DNA from: Mycoavidus sp. HKI
GTDB taxonomy: Bacteria; Pseudomonadota; Gammaproteobacteria; Burkholderiales; Burkholderiaceae
Direction: 5' to 3'
Length of the DNA: 64,000 bases
NCBI RefSeq assembly: GCF_020023735.2
Contig: NZ_CP076444.2
Span: 449,501 to 513,500 of the forward strand
This document shows positions 49,299 through 58,819 of the stretch, piece by piece. Each line of letters opens with the position of its first letter. The stretch's first letter is position 1. The notes beneath the pieces were generated by a model. The model saw nothing but the letters and a program-made list of their open reading frames with translations. It was not told the DNA's origin and searched no databases. Position numbers and translations under genes: made by a program.

Positions 49299-50777
49299 TT
49301 GCATCAGATTCGTGGTGCGGCTCTTATGCTTGCGTTAGTCTGCGTAGGCACAATTGCAAGTATGCCTTGCGATGTGCACGCGCGGCCACCCTCCACCCAA
49401 CCCTCTATCACGACTTCTACAACATTGCCTGCTACCGTAAGGGCTGCTTTGCGTCAGGCCGGCGTGATGCCGTCTTCGATGAGCGTAGTGGTCGAGCGCA
49501 TTGGAGTAGTTCAGCCGCTGCTCTCGGTTAACGCTAGGCGGGCGATGATTCCTGCCTCGACGATGAAGCTGGTGACCACTTTTGCCGGGCTCTCCATATT
49601 AGGTGCGGATTTTCACTGGCAGACGAAAGCCTATATTGATGGCGACCTTAAAAAGGGGGAGCTACAGGGCAATTTGTATATCAAAGGCAGTGGAGATCCC
49701 AAACTGATTCCCGAAGAGTTAATTGACCTTGTTGAGCAAATCCGTCATGCAGGGGTAGTCAGTATCGAGGGAGATTTGGTTCTTGATAAAAGTTACTTTG
49801 CCGACTCGACACGTTATGTCAAGTGGTTTGATGAGAAAGCGGGTGCGCCGTATAACGTTGGCCCTGATTCCTTATTATATGCTTTCAAGTCGTTGACCTT
49901 CACGCTCACGCCGCAAGCCGATGGGACAATGATCATTATGGCTACGCCGGCGCTTGAGCAATTACACATTACCAATGCTTTGCAAGTCACGCTCAATTTA
50001 TGTTCCGGCCTGCCTAGCGCTGCTGCCCCATTTGTACTACTTGAGCCCGACGGTAGCACGCGTGTAGCGTTTGCCGGTGAATACCCATTGGCTTGTGGGA
50101 CCCGCGTGAAAAGTGTCGCGCTGCTGGATCACAGCCGGTTTTTTGCGAGAGGTTTTCTTGCCTTATGGCGACAGTCAGGTGGGACCTTTAGCGGACGTGT
50201 GCGTGAAGGGCGGAACTCTATTGATGCATGGCCTGTTGGGCTTCATAAGGGGCCGGTGTTGGCTGAGATTGTGCAAGATATTAATAAGTTCTCAAATAAC
50301 CCAATGGCGGATAACCTTTTTTTGACGATTGGTGCACACAGCAATAAACCACCGGCAGATGTCGCCAAATCAGTACAGGCGATTAAACAGTGGCTGCGCC
50401 ACACCGGCCTGGCGATGCCTGAGCTGGTGATGGCTAATGGCTCCGGTTTATCGAATCAAGTGCGCGTCAGTGCGCGTTCGTTGGCGGCATTATTACGCGT
50501 CGCAAATCAAAGCCCAGTCGCGCAAGCTTTTGTTGAATCACTGCCGATTGTGGGCATTGACGGGACCATGCGCCATCGCTTGCGCAATACTCCGCTGGTT
50601 GGGCGGGCGCGGATCAAAACCGGTACGCTTGATCAGGTGCGCGCCATCGCCGGTTATGTGAGCGCCGCAAACGGTGATAGCTATATTGTTGTCAGTATGA
50701 TTAATGATCCACGTGCCCCTGCTGCGCAGGCAGCTCATGATGCGCTCCTTGAATGGGTCTACCAAAGACGGCGCTAA
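49299..50777 (+). CDS. dacB: D-alanyl-D-alanine carboxypeptidase/endopeptidase (PBP4)
   Basis: 492 residues with a TTG start at 49299, read behind AAGAGG; an ATG at 49326 is the alternative. A signal peptide ends near VHA|RP (residue 28). The three penicillin-binding motifs are S87-T-M-K90, SGLSN (SxN type) near 385 and KTGT near 440. The long insertion between the first two is typical of PBP4. It trims and cuts peptide crosslinks in the periplasm. Confidence 0.9.
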   Translation: MHQIRGAALMLALVCVGTIASMPCDVHARPPSTQPSITTSTTLPATVRAALRQAGVMPSSMSVVVERIGVVQPLLSVNARRAMIPASTMKLVTTFAGLSILGADFHWQTKAYIDGDLKKGELQGNLYIKGSGDPKLIPEELIDLVEQIRHAGVVSIEGDLVLDKSYFADSTRYVKWFDEKAGAPYNVGPDSLLYAFKSLTFTLTPQADGTMIIMATPALEQLHITNALQVTLNLCSGLPSAAAPFVLLEPDGSTRVAFAGEYPLACGTRVKSVALLDHSRFFARGFLALWRQSGGTFSGRVREGRNSIDAWPVGLHKGPVLAEIVQDINKFSNNPMADNLFLTIGAHSNKPPADVAKSVQAIKQWLRHTGLAMPELVMANGSGLSNQVRVSARSLAALLRVANQSPVAQAFVESLPIVGIDGTMRHRLRNTPLVGRARIKTGTLDQVRAIAGYVSAANGDSYIVVSMINDPRAPAAQAAHDALLEWVYQRRR

Positions 50778-50865
50778 AGAGATGGCATATCTTTTCGCTT
50801 TTAGATGGATAATAATTTGGTCGTAATGACATTTAATATAACTCTCCTGACTAACCTTAAATACG

Positions 50866-51501
50866 ATGAATGCTAAATCCGAGCAATCCCTTGAAAAAGC
50901 TGCACAAGAGCGTGCAATACTTGCGCCAGATGCGCGTGAGGTGCTTGATTTTTGGTTTGGGGCACCAGGCTCGGCAGAATATGGCGGTGACCGCGCCTTA
51001 TGGTTTAGCCAATCTGATGAAATAGATGCGCTGATCCGCAGCCGATTTTTGGCCATGCATGAGAGAGCTATGGCTGGACAATGTGATGCCTGGGCAATGA
51101 CGCCATTGGGAGCCTGTGCTTTGATCGTCTTGCTGGATCAATTCTCGCGCAATCTATATCGAGGCACAGCGCGCGCGTTCGCCTCTGATGCGCGTGCGCT
51201 TGAGGTCGCGCTGACGCTGCTTGGTAGCGCTGAAGATCGCTGTTTGCCCACACCTTATCACCGCTGGTTTGTGTATCTGCCGTTTGAGCATGATGAGTCT
51301 GTACATGGCCAGCGTGAGTCGGTGCGCTTGTTTGAGGTACTTAAGTCTGAAACAGGTCTAAGTGCTCCTCTAATCTGGGCGCGCAAGCACGCAGAGGTGA
51401 TTACGCGATTTGGCCGTTATCCGCATCGGAATGCTATTTTGGGGCGAGTATCCAGTGCCGAAGAAGAGGCATTTCTACGCGAACCCGGTTCGTCTTTTTG
51501 A
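50866..51501 (+). CDS. DUF924 family protein
   Basis: 211 residues. Family features: REVLDFWFG, ALWFSQSDEIDALIRSRF, LIVLLDQFSRNLYRGTARAFASD, and YLPFEHDES. These are soluble, all-helical, TPR-like proteins of unknown function, widespread in proteobacteria. It follows dacB after 88 nt in the same direction. Confidence 0.88.
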   Translation: MNAKSEQSLEKAAQERAILAPDAREVLDFWFGAPGSAEYGGDRALWFSQSDEIDALIRSRFLAMHERAMAGQCDAWAMTPLGACALIVLLDQFSRNLYRGTARAFASDARALEVALTLLGSAEDRCLPTPYHRWFVYLPFEHDESVHGQRESVRLFEVLKSETGLSAPLIWARKHAEVITRFGRYPHRNAILGRVSSAEEEAFLREPGSSF

Positions 51502-51569
51502 TGAGTGCCGGCAAATTCACCTATGAGAATAACCCTGTATACCAAACAGCACATTAAAAGAGAGACGTG

Positions 51570-52241
51570 ATGAAACGAATTGGCGTAGTTTTAAGTGGTT
51601 GTGGTGTTTTTGATGGTGCTGAAATACATGAGTCAGTATTAACTTTACTGGCCATAGAACGTGCTGGCGCGCAGGCTATTTGTTTTGCGCCAGATAAAAA
51701 GCAACTTCATGTTATTAATCACTTATCTGGTGAAACGACTACAGAAAGCCGTAATGTTTTGGTAGAAGCGGCGCGTATCGCTCGCGGTAAAATCACTGCT
51801 CTTTCTGACGCTGATCCCACTTTGTTAGATGCTCTGGTTTTACCCGGTGGTTCTGGGGTAGCGAAAAACTTAAGCGACTTTGCTACGCAGGGAAGCGATT
51901 GCTTTATTGAACAAGAGCTTAGTCAATTAATACAAGAAATGTATAAAGCTGGCAAACCCACTGGATTCATCTGTATTGCCCCGGCACTAATCCCTAAATT
52001 ATTCAAAAATCTGACAGAGCAACCAGTGAGCCTAACCATTGGTAATGACAGTCATTTGGCGGCAATGCTTGATCAAGCGGGAGGGCAGCATGTTATTTGT
52101 GCGACGAATGCGATTGTGGTCGACAGTAGGTACAAAGTGGTGACTACGCCAGGGTATATGCTCGAAGGCGCATCAATCGCAGAGGTTGCGCAAGGGATTG
52201 ATGCTCTGGTTAAGAAGGTCTTGGAATTAACTTCCGTGTAA
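51570..52241 (+). CDS. elbB: ElbB-type isoprenoid-related glyoxalase-like protein
   Basis: 223 residues from ATG 51570; a GTG directly before it is also in frame. It belongs to the DJ-1/class I amidotransferase fold: GVVLSGCGVFDGAEIHESVLTLLA at the start, LPGGSGVAKNL, and the nucleophile elbow FICIAPALIP. ElbB is reported as a glyoxalase-like protein affecting isoprenoid yield; its native role is uncertain. The TDT transporter gene starts 10 nt after its stop. Confidence 0.93.
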   Translation: MKRIGVVLSGCGVFDGAEIHESVLTLLAIERAGAQAICFAPDKKQLHVINHLSGETTTESRNVLVEAARIARGKITALSDADPTLLDALVLPGGSGVAKNLSDFATQGSDCFIEQELSQLIQEMYKAGKPTGFICIAPALIPKLFKNLTEQPVSLTIGNDSHLAAMLDQAGGQHVICATNAIVVDSRYKVVTTPGYMLEGASIAEVAQGIDALVKKVLELTSV

Positions 52242-52251
52242 TAGGGCATTA

Positions 52252-53382
52252 ATGATGATTCCACTCCCCCTGAATCGCTTGTCGCATCCGCGTGAATTGA
52301 TCCGGCAATTTACGCCTAATTGGTTTACCGCCACGATGGGTACAGGTATTGTTGCCTTGGCATTGGCGCGCTTCCCCTTTCCAATCAATGGCGTAAAGGC
52401 AACAGGTGAGGTGCTTTGGTTTATCAATATCGGCTTATTTATAGTGTGTAGCCTGTTGTATGCGGCACGCTGGATATTTTTCTTTGATGGGGCCAAACGT
52501 ATTTTTCAGCATAGCGCGATGGGTATGTTTTTTGGTGCGATCCCGATGGGTCTCGCTACCATCCTCAACGGTTTCTTGATTTTTGGCACTGAACGTTGGG
52601 GACACACGGCGGTCGAGATCGCTACCCTCCTGTGGTGGCTGGATGCAGCGCTGGCTCTGCTCTGTGCATGGCTAATTCCGTTTCTTATGTTTACCCGCCA
52701 AACCCACACGTTGCAAAACATGACGGCCATTTGGCTGCTGCCGATTGTGGCGGCGGAAGTGACCGCTGCATCGGGTGGTTTGCTGCTGGGCTATTTGCCA
52801 GCGAATCCAGCATCTAGCGCTATTTTGTTTTTCAGCTATGCGCTTTGGGGTACTTCAGTTTTGCCAGCCTTGGGGATCTTGGCCATTTTGTTTCTACGTA
52901 TGGTGCTACATAAATTGCCCGGACGTGATATGGCTGTCTCAAGCTGGCTTGCAATGGGCCCGATTGCCACGGGTGCGCTCGGTCTGCTGCAACTGGGTGA
53001 ACAAGCACCCCGTATTCTGGTTGCGCCAGAACTTATCGATGTCGGGCGACTTGCCGAAAGTACCGGGGTCATCGGCGCCTGTATCTTGTGGGGCTATGGT
53101 TTGTGGTGGTTGGTTATCGCAATTTTGACCACCTTGCATTATCTGCGGCAAGGATTACCTTTTAACATGGGGTGGTGGGCGTTTACCTTTCCAATCGGTG
53201 TCTATGCGTTGGCAACATTGACATTGGCGCGGATCACGGAGGTCGGATTGTTTGCCATACTGGGTGCGATTTTCGTCTGCATGTTGCTCGGTTTCTGGCT
53301 GATCGTTACCGGGCGCACCTTGGTGGGCATTTATCACGGCACGCTATTTGTTGCACCCTGCCTTGAAGGTTCAGGAAAGTAG
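52252..53382 (+). CDS. TDT family transporter (TehA/Mae1 type)
   Basis: 376 residues with about ten membrane helices. The N-terminal FTPNWFTATMGTGIVALAL and later MGPIATGALGLLQLG are TDT-family marks. Members export tellurite-type toxins, sulfite or take up C4-dicarboxylates; the substrate cannot be told from sequence alone. It lies 10 nt after elbB and is probably cotranscribed with it. Confidence 0.88.
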   Translation: MMIPLPLNRLSHPRELIRQFTPNWFTATMGTGIVALALARFPFPINGVKATGEVLWFINIGLFIVCSLLYAARWIFFFDGAKRIFQHSAMGMFFGAIPMGLATILNGFLIFGTERWGHTAVEIATLLWWLDAALALLCAWLIPFLMFTRQTHTLQNMTAIWLLPIVAAEVTAASGGLLLGYLPANPASSAILFFSYALWGTSVLPALGILAILFLRMVLHKLPGRDMAVSSWLAMGPIATGALGLLQLGEQAPRILVAPELIDVGRLAESTGVIGACILWGYGLWWLVIAILTTLHYLRQGLPFNMGWWAFTFPIGVYALATLTLARITEVGLFAILGAIFVCMLLGFWLIVTGRTLVGIYHGTLFVAPCLEGSGK

Positions 53383-53444
53383 CAAAAGTTACGATATTTT
53401 TACGCCCAATGAAAAAGATTTTATTATTTTATAGGACTGATGGG

Positions 53445-53517
53445 TGCCGGAAAGAGGAGTCGAACCCCCGACCTTCGCATTACGAATGCGCTGCTCTACC
53501 AACTGAGCTATTCCGGC
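53445..53517 (-). tRNA. tRNA-Thr(CGT), without a normal encoded CCA
   Basis: The acceptor GCCGGAA pairs with TTCCGGC, the anticodon loop TTCGTAA gives anticodon CGT (reads ACG), and the T loop is TTCGACT. After the discriminator A the gene reads CCCA instead of CCA, so the mature 3' end would have to be trimmed and remade by the CCA-adding enzyme. It starts 11 nt after the dsbB stop on the same strand and may be processed from that transcript. Confidence 0.9.
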
Positions 53518-53528
53518 ACGAGGGGCGA

Positions 53529-54053
53529 TTATAACGAGCTTTTTGCTGCGCTGCCAAGCCTATGTGATGAAAAGAAGCTAATGCTAATCAAGATAAGGAT
53601 CGACAGATAGCCGATTAATGACCATGCTGAGAGCGATAATCCAAGAATTGGCGCATAGGGTACTTCACATAAACGGCTGACGGTGAATGCTGATGGTAAA
53701 ATCCAGGCCAGGGGCAGGTTATCGACAAGTGGGCGCAAAACATCGAAACCGCAGCTAAAGAATGGATGCTTAAGCACCCAGATATGGCGCGCAGCGGCAG
53801 CAATACCGCTGACAGTTGCAAGCAGCGTGAGTACATGTAGCGCCAAGTTAAGGCAACGATGGCGTACGATAGCTCCTGCTAGCGCAAAAAGCGCTATGCA
53901 TAGATATGCATAGCGTTGCAAGATGCATAATGGACACGGGGCTTCGTTTTCAACGAATTGAAGATAGAATGCGCCGCTCAAAAATGCGACACTGATTAGA
54001 CTGCTGAGCAGGAGTAAACGCGGTGAACGGAGCCAATCAAATCTTGGATTCAT
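53529..54053 (-). CDS. dsbB: Disulfide bond formation protein DsbB
   Basis: 174 residues with four membrane helices. The two periplasmic cysteine pairs are C40-P-L-C43 in the first loop and C101 plus C129 in the second, as needed to reoxidise DsbA and pass electrons to quinone in the inner membrane. QRYAYL after the first pair is the quinone-site stretch. It is transcribed toward the tRNA-Thr gene. Confidence 0.95.
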   Translation of the reverse strand: MNPRFDWLRSPRLLLLSSLISVAFLSGAFYLQFVENEAPCPLCILQRYAYLCIALFALAGAIVRHRCLNLALHVLTLLATVSGIAAAARHIWVLKHPFFSCGFDVLRPLVDNLPLAWILPSAFTVSRLCEVPYAPILGLSLSAWSLIGYLSILILISISFFSSHRLGSAAKSSL

Positions 54054-54214
54054 GAAAATGGATAAAATAGAGTCGTTAAATTAAAAACTATTGTAGCGCG
54101 AAGAAGTCACAACGGCTGTTCGCTTAAGCTATAGTTCGGGAGCGAGCGCTGGATTTTAGCGCTGCGGCTTAGTCTAATCATATTATTGTATCTGCCTTCA
54201 AGGACACGTACTGC

Positions 54215-55975
54215 ATGCAGCATACCATTGGTTTTATTCATGACCTTGCGGTGATCATGTTGATCGCCGGCATTGTTACTGTGCTTTTTCATCGCTTCAA
54301 GCAGCCGGTTGTGCTTGGCTATATTGCCGCAGGGGTGATTATTGGGCCCCATACGCCGCCGTTTGAGTTAATTGGCGATGAGACATCCATTCATACGCTG
54401 GGTGAGCTTGGCGTGGTTTTTCTAATGTTCTCGCTCGGGCTTGAATTCAGTTTGCGCAAGCTTGCCAAAGTGGGCGCCACAGCGATTGTCGCTGCGTTAT
54501 CAGAGATTGTGCTGATGTTGTGGCTAGGCTATGAAATCGGCTGCTGGTTCGGCTGGAAAACCATGGATGCGCTTTTTCTTGGAGCCATGCTGGCGATTTC
54601 ATCGACCACCATTATTGTCAAAGCGTTAGACGAACTTGGCTTGAAACGTGAACGTTTTGCGCAAACCGTATTTGGCATTCTGATTGTTGAGGATATTCTT
54701 GCTATTGCGATGATTGCCTTGCTGTCCGGAATTGCGAGCAGTGGCTCGGTAGATGCCGGCAGTGTCGTGATCACTCTGGCACGCCTAATGTTGTTTATGG
54801 TCGTATCGTTAGTGCTCGGGTTATTGCTGGTGCCGCGTCTATTACAATATGTAGCGAGTTTTAAACGCGATGAAATGTTGTTAATTACGGTGCTTGGCTT
54901 GTGCTTTGGTTTTTGCTTAATCGTGCTCAAGCTTGGTTATAGTATTGCACTTGGGGCCTTCTTAATTGGTGCGATTATGGCTGAATCGCGTGCGCTGCAT
55001 TCGATTGAGCGGGTGGTTGCGCCGCTACGCGATATGTTTAGCGCAATCTTTTTCGTGACGATCGGGCTGATGCTTGATTTACGCGCATTGGTCGACTATG
55101 CATGGCCGATTGCAGTGATTACAACCGTGGTAGTGTTTGGCAAAATTCTGACTTGTGGACTTGGCACTTTCGTTGCGGGCTGCGATGGCCGCACCTCAAT
55201 GCGAGTCGGCATGAGCGTGGCGCAAATTGGCGAGTTTTCGTTCATTATTGCGGCGTTGGGCGTGTCTTTGCATGTTACAAGCGATTTTCTTTACCCGGTT
55301 GCGGTTGCAGTTTCTGCTCTGACAACGCTCTTTACACCTTATTTGATTCGAGCCGCTGATCCGTTGACGCAACGCATTGCGGAAATATTGCCCCGTCCGT
55401 TTGTAAGCTTGTTTTCTAATTACGCGCAATGGTTATCGAACTTACAACTCACCGGCGATAACGCTGCGGTCTTTAGACTGGTGCGCAGTATTGTGTTACA
55501 GATTGCGGTGAACCTTGCGCTGGTTGCGGCCATTTTTATCGGTGTTTCTTATTTTGCGATCCGCATCGATGACTGGGTTAACGCCCGAGTGCCCGATGAA
55601 CGTGTCCAAAACGTTTTGTGGTGGAGTGCAGCGCTGGCTATCTCGATGCCTTTTCTAGTTGCGATCTACCGCAAGCTTAAATCGCTGGCGCTCTTATTAG
55701 CCGAAATTAGCGTACGGCCTGTAGTCACGGGACGCTTTACCACCAGTATCCGGTATGCGCTGGCTGAGCTTGTGCCCGCGATCGCGATGTTTGGCGTATT
55801 TTTATGGGTGACGGCTTTGAGCGGGCGTATTCTGCCTCCTGTCGATTTGTTGATTGCAGTTTTAGCCTGTGCAGCACTTTTGCTGGTGGTACTGTGGCGC
55901 TGGTTTGTGCGAGTTCACGCTAGGTTGCAAATTGTGCTACGTGAAACTTTTGACAATAACCAAGATCATGGTTAG
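54215..55975 (+). CDS. Monovalent cation:proton antiporter, CPA2 family
   Basis: 586 residues. The N-terminal about 380 residues are the CPA2 transport domain of ten or more helices: KQPVVLGYIAAGVIIGP, LGELGVVFLMFSLGLEFS, and ISSTTIIVKALDELG. Another membrane part follows instead of the KTN/RCK nucleotide domain of KefB/KefC, then a short tail ending FDNNQDHG. It exchanges K+ or Na+ for protons across the inner membrane. Without an RCK domain, glutathione gating is not expected. AAGGACA precedes the ATG. Confidence 0.88.
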   Translation: MQHTIGFIHDLAVIMLIAGIVTVLFHRFKQPVVLGYIAAGVIIGPHTPPFELIGDETSIHTLGELGVVFLMFSLGLEFSLRKLAKVGATAIVAALSEIVLMLWLGYEIGCWFGWKTMDALFLGAMLAISSTTIIVKALDELGLKRERFAQTVFGILIVEDILAIAMIALLSGIASSGSVDAGSVVITLARLMLFMVVSLVLGLLLVPRLLQYVASFKRDEMLLITVLGLCFGFCLIVLKLGYSIALGAFLIGAIMAESRALHSIERVVAPLRDMFSAIFFVTIGLMLDLRALVDYAWPIAVITTVVVFGKILTCGLGTFVAGCDGRTSMRVGMSVAQIGEFSFIIAALGVSLHVTSDFLYPVAVAVSALTTLFTPYLIRAADPLTQRIAEILPRPFVSLFSNYAQWLSNLQLTGDNAAVFRLVRSIVLQIAVNLALVAAIFIGVSYFAIRIDDWVNARVPDERVQNVLWWSAALAISMPFLVAIYRKLKSLALLLAEISVRPVVTGRFTTSIRYALAELVPAIAMFGVFLWVTALSGRILPPVDLLIAVLACAALLLVVLWRWFVRVHARLQIVLRETFDNNQDHG

Positions 55976-56037
55976 GCGGGTTGTTTTTCTGCTAGTTGTT
56001 AAAAAATAGAGAGAATTCATCTGAATAGGCAATTGCA

Positions 56038-57045
56038 ATGAATGAACACTCACCATCGACAGTAGTCGAGTCCTCTTCAACCACGGCGGAGTCAACCCAC
56101 CCTGCGTCCGTCGCGGCGGCGCCTGAAACAACTGAATTGACAGCTCCTTTAGCAGACAATTCTGCTACTGCTTCTTATGTAAAAGAGAATGAGTCAGCGT
56201 GGTCAGTCTTCGGGCGTAGCGTTGCTGCGCGTTTGCGCATGCTGTATGGCCGGGCCACGCAGCGCATCACACAACGGACCTTGCGCATCGGTATCTCAGC
56301 GCGAATTTTCCATCCGGAACCCGATGGCAAGGGACTACGCGGTAAAACGCTGCAATATTTAGAAGAATCTATTGCCCACTGGGTGATGTCGCGTGACGTT
56401 CTCGTCTTTATGATTCCGACTGTAGGGCATCAAGGCATGTTGCATCCCAGCAATATTCGGCTGCGCGATTATGCCAAGCATCTAGATGGGCTGGTGTTGC
56501 AAGGTGGCGCGGATGTCTCGCCGCAATCGTACTCGCCTGAAGCCACTCGTCCTGAATGGTCAGGGGACCGGGTGCGTGATATGTATGAGCTTGAGCTATT
56601 GCACGAATTTATTGAGTCGGGTAAACCCGTGCTCGGTATCTGCCGCGGTTGTCAGTTGATTAATGTCGCGTTTGGCGGGACTTTATATCAAGACATTGCG
56701 AGCGATGTCCCCACGGCTGGCGTGCATGTGAGTGAGCAATATGATTTGCATCGGCATGCCGTCAATTTTCCAGCGGGGGCAACGTTTTCTACGCTATTTT
56801 CAGCGAGCGAGGCAACGATCAATTCAATTCATCATCAAGCAGTCAAAACGCTGGGGCGCGATCTGTCAGTTGAGGCCATCTCAGCGGGCGACGATATCAT
56901 CGAAGCGGTGCGTTACAACAAAGCGCCATTTGTTGTGGGGGTGCAATGGCATCCTGAGTTTCATCGCGCACAGGGACCGGAGTTACTTGATTGCACGCCG
57001 CTGCTGGATAGTTTTTTACGGGCTGCGCGTGAGACTCGGTTTTAG
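56038..57045 (+). CDS. Gamma-glutamyl-gamma-aminobutyrate hydrolase-like class I amidotransferase
   Basis: 335 residues. The class I GATase triad is visible: nucleophile in VLGICRGCQLINVAFGG and HPEF in GVQWHPEFH, with DYAKHLDGLVLQGGADVSP before. It matches PuuD-type proteins, which hydrolyse gamma-glutamyl compounds. About 80 residues at the N terminus are extra, rich in Ser, Thr, Ala and Glu and likely disordered, so a different substrate or partner is possible. Confidence 0.85.
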   Translation: MNEHSPSTVVESSSTTAESTHPASVAAAPETTELTAPLADNSATASYVKENESAWSVFGRSVAARLRMLYGRATQRITQRTLRIGISARIFHPEPDGKGLRGKTLQYLEESIAHWVMSRDVLVFMIPTVGHQGMLHPSNIRLRDYAKHLDGLVLQGGADVSPQSYSPEATRPEWSGDRVRDMYELELLHEFIESGKPVLGICRGCQLINVAFGGTLYQDIASDVPTAGVHVSEQYDLHRHAVNFPAGATFSTLFSASEATINSIHHQAVKTLGRDLSVEAISAGDDIIEAVRYNKAPFVVGVQWHPEFHRAQGPELLDCTPLLDSFLRAARETRF

Positions 57046-57125
57046 AGGTCGCACTTCCTAAGCATAGAGAGAAGCGGGCAGTATAATATTTATAATTGAA
57101 TTGAAATCTCCTCAGGCGGCGCTTG

Positions 57126-58244
57126 ATGACTGAATTGAAAAAAACCCCTCTTTACGCGACGCACTGCGCGTCCCATGCTCGTATCGTTGATTTTGGCGGC
57201 TGGGCAATGCCGCTGCATTATGGCTCGCAGCTTGATGAGCATCAGGCAGTACGTACGGATGCAGGCATGTTCGATGTCTCGCATATGTGTGTGATTGATA
57301 TTGGCGGTACTGTCGGCAGTGATGATGTGCGCACTTTTTTGCGCTACGTGCTGGCCAATGATATTGACAAACTCAAAGCCCCCGGGCGTGCATTGTATTC
57401 GTGTATGCTTAATGTGCACGGTGGCGTCATTGATGATCTAATCGTTTACTTGGTTCGTGAAGACCTATTTCGCGTCGTTGTGAATGCAGCAACGGCTGAG
57501 CAAGATATTGTCTGGCTTAACCAATTAAATGCTGAAGGCGAGTTTGGCGTTACGCTGATGCCGCGGCGTGATTTGGCGATGATTGCAGTGCAGGGTCCGC
57601 ACGCCTGTGAAAAAGTATTGCAGGCAGTGCCTGCTGTGCGTAGTGCAACCGAAGCACTGCAGCCATTTGGTTTTGCGATTGTGCCGGCTACGCCATACGG
57701 CGAAATGTTGCTGGCGCGTACCGGTTATACGGGCGAAGATGGTTTTGAGCTTATCGTTGCGGCTGATGCGGTCACCGCCTTGTGGCTAAAGCTGGCTGAG
57801 GCGGGTGTGCGTCCGTGTGGTTTGGGCGCGCGCGATACGTTGCGGCTTGAAGCAGGCATGAATTTATATGGCCAGGATATGGACATTAACACCTCGCCGC
57901 TTGATGCGGGCTTAGGATGGACAGTCGAGTTGGTGGCAGCTCGAGATTTTGTTGGCAAGGCCGCGTTATTGCGCGCTGGCTGCCGAGCAACCTTCGCGGG
58001 TCTCGTATTGTGCGAGACGGGTGGAGTTTTGCGGGCGCATCAAACTGTGTTGACAGCAGCGGGTGAAGGAGAAATTACAAGTGGTACGTTTTCACCCGTA
58101 TTGCAACAGTCGATTGCCTTTGCGCGTATGCCATTAGAGGTGCAGGTAGGGGACCTGGTACAGGTCCAAATTCGTAACAAACAATTAGCTGCGCGTGTTG
58201 TGAACTTGCCTTTCGTACGTCATGGCAAAGCGCTGGTCAATTGA
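57126..58244 (+). CDS. gcvT: Glycine cleavage T protein (aminomethyltransferase)
   Basis: 372 residues; start at ATG 57126, with an unused TTG before it. It takes the methylene group from lipoyl-aminomethyl H protein to tetrahydrofolate, releasing ammonia. Marks: [40 protein letters not shown], and [20 protein letters not shown] at 57082 could be its -10. I looked for a tandem glycine riboswitch, but the 77-nt gap upstream is too short for one. Confidence 0.96.
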   Translation: MTELKKTPLYATHCASHARIVDFGGWAMPLHYGSQLDEHQAVRTDAGMFDVSHMCVIDIGGTVGSDDVRTFLRYVLANDIDKLKAPGRALYSCMLNVHGGVIDDLIVYLVREDLFRVVVNAATAEQDIVWLNQLNAEGEFGVTLMPRRDLAMIAVQGPHACEKVLQAVPAVRSATEALQPFGFAIVPATPYGEMLLARTGYTGEDGFELIVAADAVTALWLKLAEAGVRPCGLGARDTLRLEAGMNLYGQDMDINTSPLDAGLGWTVELVAARDFVGKAALLRAGCRATFAGLVLCETGGVLRAHQTVLTAAGEGEITSGTFSPVLQQSIAFARMPLEVQVGDLVQVQIRNKQLAARVVNLPFVRHGKALVN

Positions 58245-58301
58245 TTTTAAATTGATTTTAAATTTTCCGATGATGCACGATTTAATCAAAAGGAATGACT
58301 A

Positions 58302-58682
58302 ATGAAACTTCCAGCAGATTTACAATACACTGAATCGCATGAGTGGGTGCGGCTTGAGACCGATGGTACTGTCACCATCGGTATTACTGATCATGCGCAA
58401 GAGGCGCTGGGCGATATCGTCTTTTTAGAGTTGCCGACTGAAGGTACCAAGATTGCCGCTGGCAAGTCGTTAGCGGTGATTGAATCCGTTAAAGCAGCTT
58501 CTGATATTTATGCGCCTATATCGGGTGAGGTCCTTGAAATAAACGAGAAGTTGGCGGAGGAACCTGGCGCCGTCAATGCCGATCCATATGCTGCTTGGCT
58601 GTTGAAACTTAAACCCTCTGAGCAGGCAGAACTTGCGTCATTAATGAGTGCTGAAGCATACCGCCAATCGCTTGGCGGTTAG
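58302..58682 (+). CDS. gcvH: Glycine cleavage H protein
   Basis: 126 residues. The lipoyl domain carries the modified lysine K64 in AVIESVKAASDIYAPISGEV. It shuttles the aminomethyl group between the P and T proteins. AAAGGAATG-like AAGGAA precedes the ATG. A short AT-rich direct repeat (ATTGATTTTAA twice) lies before the gene. Its end forms part of a terminator hairpin. Confidence 0.97.
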   Translation: MKLPADLQYTESHEWVRLETDGTVTIGITDHAQEALGDIVFLELPTEGTKIAAGKSLAVIESVKAASDIYAPISGEVLEINEKLAEEPGAVNADPYAAWLLKLKPSEQAELASLMSAEAYRQSLGG

Positions 58683-58688
58683 TTTTTT
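58661..58688 (+). terminator. Intrinsic-terminator-like hairpin at the end of gcvH
   Basis: CCGCCAA (58661-58667) pairs perfectly with TTGGCGG (58672-58678), and TTAGTTTTTT follows. The stem is encoded by the last sense codons of gcvH and the stop sits between stem and T run. It may lower transcription into gcvP. Confidence 0.65.
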
Positions 58689-58819
58689 CTGTAAACTGAG
58701 CTGGCTCTAACAACTTAGGCCAGCGGTTAGCTAGCCTATTCACTTCTTCGTAGTACACGTTTGTCTGGTTTTGCAGTAGCCTACTGCAAAGTAGAGTTTG
58801 AAACCCAATTTAGTTCCCG

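Noticed and set aside
57046..57125. Possible glycine riboswitch before gcvT
   Set aside because: The gap is under 80 nt and lacks the conserved glycine-aptamer core.
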